Shown piece by piece: positions 60,061 to 64,000 of a stretch of 64,000 nt of DNA. Location: NCBI GenBank assembly GCA_963680875.1, contig OY804589.1, positions 26,834,353 through 26,898,352 on the forward strand. The letters run 5' to 3'. The stretch's first letter is position 1. Each line of letters opens with the position of its first letter. The notes under the pieces were generated by a model. The model did not search any database. It was not told the DNA's origin and saw only the letters and a list, made by a program, of their open reading frames with translations. This DNA is from Bathymodiolus brooksi (Eukaryota > Mollusca > Bivalvia > Mytilida > Modiolidae). A program made the translations under genes and the position numbers.

Positions 60061-61150
60061 ATTAAATGTATATTTTTTTTATATTTTTATATTTTTCTTA
60101 TTAAAAGGAGTGAAAATAATGGTCTGAATGAATATCTACCAACATTTTTCATATAAGTAATGATAAATAATTGATTGATGTTATACTGTTGAAAGTGGTG
60201 TTAAACACCATAACCCTTGATATTAAATACATGTATTAGAAAAGTTCGGTGTATTTCAATAAAAAAAAAAAATGAAAAATGAATATTTTTGTTAAATATT
60301 TCTGTTTTTAACTCTTGTGGGGAGAGTTTTAAACAGATATTTACATAAATATTCATGCATTTGAAAACATGCAATTTAATTTCTAGTTCAATGGATTTTC
60401 TAACAATGCCATGGGACAAAATAATGTTTACCACATACGTAGAAAGAAATTAATAAATTCTGCCCTTTTTTGATGCTGAATAAAAAACCTTATATCATTA
60501 AAAAGATTAGTGCTAACAAATGGAGAGAATATTAGAGAACACAAATTTAAATTCAGTACCATTTTTTTACAACTCCTGCTAAAATTGTTATCTGTATAAA
60601 AAAATAAGTCACTCCTACCGTCCTATTTTTCCCTCCTGAAAGGAAATTTGTTATGGTATTAAGACAAATCATTTTGTATTTGTGAAAAATATAACATTTA
60701 AATCTATTTAAATAATATTTTGTTAAGCTACAAGAAAAAAGTCTCAAATTTATATTTTGAATTTTATTATATTTTATATTCCAGATTCTGTATATGTTAA
60801 TAAGTAAAAAAAATATTTATAGAAAAAAACTCATTTGCAATATTAAGCAATTTTTTTATTATTATTTTTTTAATTTATTTAAATTATAATTGAATCAAAA
60901 ATAGAAAATAAATTTGTACTAATATAGAAATATAATTTTTTGTAATAATTGACAAAGGTTGTGTGATTGACCTCCAAAATTCTGTGCAATTAATTAATAA
61001 TAATAATCATTTTGTTTTAAACTAAAAATAAACTGCAATATATTAATTGCTCGCAATATATTCCATAATATATTTATATTTATATTTTATATATTTTTGA
61101 TGCCTTTCATTTGAGGTAGATAGACATATTCATTGGTTTAAACAATATAT
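60061..61150. other. AT-rich 3' flank
   Basis: Only a SINE-1 tail scrap (60180-60222, 'gttgaaagtggtgttaaacaccata') is recognised. The rest is low-complexity A/T sequence. Confidence 0.6.
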
Positions 61151-61156
61151 ACAAGT

Positions 61157-61722
61157 GGGAAATTATCAAAAGCGCGACTTTTTCCGAGATTTTCATAAGC
61201 GTGATGTATCAAAAGGGCGACAAATTGCGTATTAAATGCGCGACTTTTTATCTATGTCAAATGCGCGACATTTACCTGTACTAATTATAATGTATCCGGT
61301 ACCTCTTCCTGAAGATCAGTCTTACATCTAGCACCACAACTTCTTTTAACGCATCTCCAAAGATGTGATGTTTTATTCTCTTTGTCCATTCTAAACTTAT
61401 ATTCTTCTATCAAAAGGCCAGGTTTTCCTTTATTTGTTGTGACCTCCATGTCTGTCAAACTGTCTTGCTCGAATTGTGAATCAGTTCTGAATACTTTTCT
61501 TATATTTGACATTTGTCACATGATGTCCGCTAGTGAATACTTTTATGTAAGAAGTATTCACCATTCGTCGGGCATTCAACCCGTTATTTTTTATAATTTG
61601 TGTTGTCGCGCTTTTGATACACTTAATCATGTCTTTTAAAGGATGTCGCGCTTTTAATACAGGCAAAAGTCACGCTTTTGATATGTCGCGCTTATTATGT
61701 GTCACGCTTTTGATATAGCCCC
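61157..61722 (-). mobile_element. Mutator-like (MULE) element, 566 bp, with FLYWCH fragment
   Basis: Ends GGGAAATTATCAAAAGCGCGAC and the inverse of GGGGCTATATCAAAAGCGTGAC are flanked by an 8-bp duplication ATACAAGT (61149-61156, 61723-61730). GCGCGAC or close variants recur about ten times near both ends, pointing inward, like subterminal transposase sites. Size of duplication and FLYWCH content fit animal Mutator-like elements. Confidence 0.75.
61285..61512 (-). CDS. FLYWCH-type zinc-finger fragment inside the MULE-like element
   Basis: A 75-codon frame whose product contains GKPGLLIEEYKFRMDKEN, then HLWRCVKRSCGARCKTD. The order hydrophobic-G-Y/F...W-x-C-x(5)-C-x-A-R matches the FLYWCH zinc finger, found in MULE transposases and some nuclear proteins. 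The final His of the motif is not visible before the stop, so it is probably a truncated transposase end. Confidence 0.6.
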   Translation of the reverse strand: MSNIRKVFRTDSQFEQDSLTDMEVTTNKGKPGLLIEEYKFRMDKENKTSHLWRCVKRSCGARCKTDLQEEVPDTL

Positions 61723-61734
61723 ATACAAGTATCT

Positions 61735-62300
61735 TCTTGAAAAACATTTTAGATTTGATATTTTATGGCAATCAATATGTGACATTTAAATAAACAAATT
61801 TATTATTACATATGTATTATTATTATTATTATTATTATTAATGATACGTAATATACACAGAATGTGGATTCGCAAGCAAGCTGAAAGCTTATGTCAATCC
61901 ATCTCCAAGACATGTTTGTTGAGAAAGGAATATCGTTATTTTAACGACAAATTAATATAACTTTAGAACAAGATTGAGAGAGAAAAAAAAATTAAATACA
62001 TACTGCATAAAAAAACCAATTCTACTCAAAGCAGAATGTAATTTTGTTTGATCTTTTTAGTGTTACCATATTTTATTATTTATTTTGACAAGAATCAGAT
62101 ACAATATACATATGATACATAATACAAAGTATAATACTAATACACAACATAATTAATAAAAGGATTCAGATAGCAGATATTTTTAATAAAAATGGATAAT
62201 AATTTACATATTTTCATACTTTTCAAAAATGTTTCTTATACAAAACCCCCCCCCCCCCCCCCCCAGAAAATATATAATCTCCTTGTATGATAAATAATTT
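61735..62300. other. AT-rich spacer with simple repeats
   Basis: (att)n near 61817-61840 and a C18 run near 62247-62264. No coding content. Confidence 0.6.
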
Positions 62301-62307
62301 CATTACA

Positions 62308-62535
62308 GTCAACCCTGCTTTAAAGGTTACCTGTATTTAACAAATAACTAAGGGCAGCACTATATTCTCCCATATAATGAATAGTGTATATAATTTAAAC
62401 CTGTATATAACAACCACCTGCTAATAAAGGGCAAATTTTCAGGTTCTCTTCGGTGTCCTTTATAGACAGGTTAAACTGTATTAATTTTCAGGTCTTCTTC
62501 GGTGTCCTTTATAGACAGGTTTAACTGTATTGCCA
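62308..62535. mobile_element. TA-type MITE relative with 51-bp duplication
   Basis: 'cagtcaaccctgctttaaaggttacctgtattt' to 'ctttatagacaggttaaactgta'. The right end 'ttttcaggt.ttcttcggtgtcctttatagacaggt' is duplicated in tandem (62437-62487 and 62488-62532). Confidence 0.6.
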
Positions 62536-62539
62536 ATGA

Positions 62540-62880
62540 CTTTTTTAAATCTACCCAGATGAAAAGCACTATTTATAAAATTTGTCGTATTTTTCATTGG
62601 ATTTTCCGTCCATTTGTTTTTTTCACATTCCAATCTACCATTGTTATCAATAAAATTGTTCACATTTTTTTTTATGTACATATATCTATAAATATGGCTG
62701 GTCCATTTGTTGACATACTTTGTTATACAAGCTTTTTTTTTATCATCTCATATACCGGTATATGTATGTTATATATCATGAACTCTAATCTTTGATCATC
62801 CATCAGATTTAAATTTTGTTTTCTTTTTTATGTAGATCTTATCTCAATAAATATAGAAGCTTGCAAATATTTTCTTTTTC
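62540..62880. other. Unremarkable AT-rich sequence
   Basis: An open frame with hydrophobic residues (62502-62795) looks like chance in T-rich DNA. Confidence 0.4.
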
Positions 62881-62889
62881 TTTTTAACT

Positions 62890-63070
62890 CTCCTGACCGA
62901 TGGCCATGTGAGCTTTTGCCATCACTAGACGAAGACCATGTGAGCTTTTGCCATCACTAACCAAAGGCCATGTGAGCGTTTGCCATCACTAGACGAAGGC
63001 CATGTGAGTTTTTGCCATCACTAGATGAAGGCCATGTGAGCTTTTGCCATCACTAGACAAAGGCCAATAG
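62890..63070. repeat. ~34-bp tandem, five to six units
   Basis: 'ggccatgtgagcttttgccatcactagacgaa' repeated; equivalent to the first 34 bases of the repeat starting at 63215 ('gtccaagtgaactattgccatcacttgg'). Confidence 0.85.
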
Positions 63071-63214
63071 GGTTTGAAAATTTAACATTCACCAGTTTAT
63101 TATATAATAACTTATTAGACAATGTAGATAAATTAATAAACTGATTGGAAGTTCCAGATGAAATAATCTTTTTTGATATTTACAATGCTTTCAACTGAGC
63201 TTTCTGTTTTTAAG

Positions 63215-64000
63215 TTCACCTGGACCAAAGGTCCAAGTGAACTATTGCCATCACTTGGCGTCCGTCGTCTGTTGTCTGTCGTCTGTAAACTTTTCACATT
63301 TCAAGCTTCTTCTCCGAAACCACTGGGCCAATTGGAACCAAAATTAGCAGGAATGTTCCTTGGATGGTCCTCTACAAAGTTACTGTTTTTCATTCCAGTC
63401 GGATATTCAACATGGCTGCCAGGGCCAATAATATGCTTTGATTGGCTGAAATTTCAAAGATCTTCTTCTCTGAAACTAATGAACTGACTGAACCCAAACT
63501 GTAAAAGAATGATCATTGGAATGTCCTTTACCAAGTTTCTGTTTTTTATGCCGATCGGAAATCCAAGATGGCCACCACCGCAGGACATAGATTAACATTG
63601 GACCCTATGGGAAAATGTTCAAATGCCTTCTTCTCAGAAACTACAAATATGATTAAAGCCAAACTGTACATGATTGTTCATTGGATGGTCCTCTACAATC
63701 TTAAGGTTTTTTGTTCCGATATGAAATTCAAAATGGCGGCTACGGCAGGACTTAGTTTAACATTGGACCCTATGGGAAAAATGTTTCAAAATGCTTCTTC
63801 TCTGAAACCACTTGGGACAATTGAAACCAAACTGCCCAGGAATGATCATTGGAAGGTCCTCTACAAAGTTTCTGTTTTTTATGCCGATCGGAAATCCAAG
63901 ATGGCCGCCACCGCAATACATAGATTAACATTGGACCCTAGGGGAAAATGTTCAAATGCCTTCTTCTCAGAAACTACAAATATGATTAAAGCCAAACTGT
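63215..64000 (+). repeat. Dispersed bivalve-type repeat with ~165-180-bp internal units
   Basis: Begins 'cacctggaccaaaggtccaag', then 'gcgtccgtcgtctgttgtctgtcgtctg', then units of 'cttcttctc.gaaac', 'ggatggtcctctacaaagttt', 'ccgatcggaaatccaagatggcc' and 'acattggaccctatgggaaaatg'. It runs off the window end. No protein frame is preserved. Confidence 0.8.

Overview
This is 64 kb of eukaryotic genomic DNA. It is intron-rich and AT-rich, with dense short interspersed repeats, MITEs and minisatellites. Many repeat families here look like those known from bivalve molluscs, especially mytilid mussels (the 'gcataggtgacc' family, the 'caaaggtccaagtgaac' family, and tRNA-derived SINEs ending in 'gttaaacaccataa'). 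A bivalve, perhaps a mytilid, is my best guess. That rests on remembered repeat types, not on a search.

One large plus-strand gene dominates, from a start codon at 8095 to a stop at 59395. I read 26 coding exons with canonical GT/AG borders and matching phases, giving at least 2,535 residues. The protein has a signal peptide, a short cysteine-rich (ephrin-receptor/GCC2-GCC3-like) ectodomain piece, a beta-rich juxtamembrane piece and one transmembrane helix. A very large cytoplasmic part follows: coiled coil, then about a dozen copies of a Pro-Gly-rich 'DPxTG..hPh' repeat, then about 1,300 residues of charged coiled coil with a recurring 45-55 residue unit, then a compact non-coiled domain with an HTLAH motif, then a short terminal helix. 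I do not recognise it as a named gene. The exon 2/exon 3 junction makes a TAA codon, so at least one exon is probably missing; a 200-N gap lies in that intron.

Layout. 1-7.7 kb: repeats, an inverted repeat at the window edge, two hAT5-like MITEs with 5-bp target duplications, and a hairpin. 7.7-8.1 kb: likely promoter. 8.2-21.7 kb: intron 1, with a 5-kb 42/44-bp minisatellite. 21.8-28.7 kb: intron 2, with a 117-bp satellite, the N gap and a 34-bp satellite. 28.7-59.4 kb: exons 3-26, with introns full of SINEs and MITEs, a 60-bp and a 40-bp tandem array inside SINEs, a TTAA-flanked MITE, and a foldback element nested in a hAT-like element. 59.4-64 kb: 3' flank, with a Mutator-like element carrying a FLYWCH zinc-finger fragment and another bivalve-type repeat array.

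No bacterial-type operon, CRISPR array, rRNA or intact tRNA gene was seen. All protein-level calls come from reading motifs by eye.
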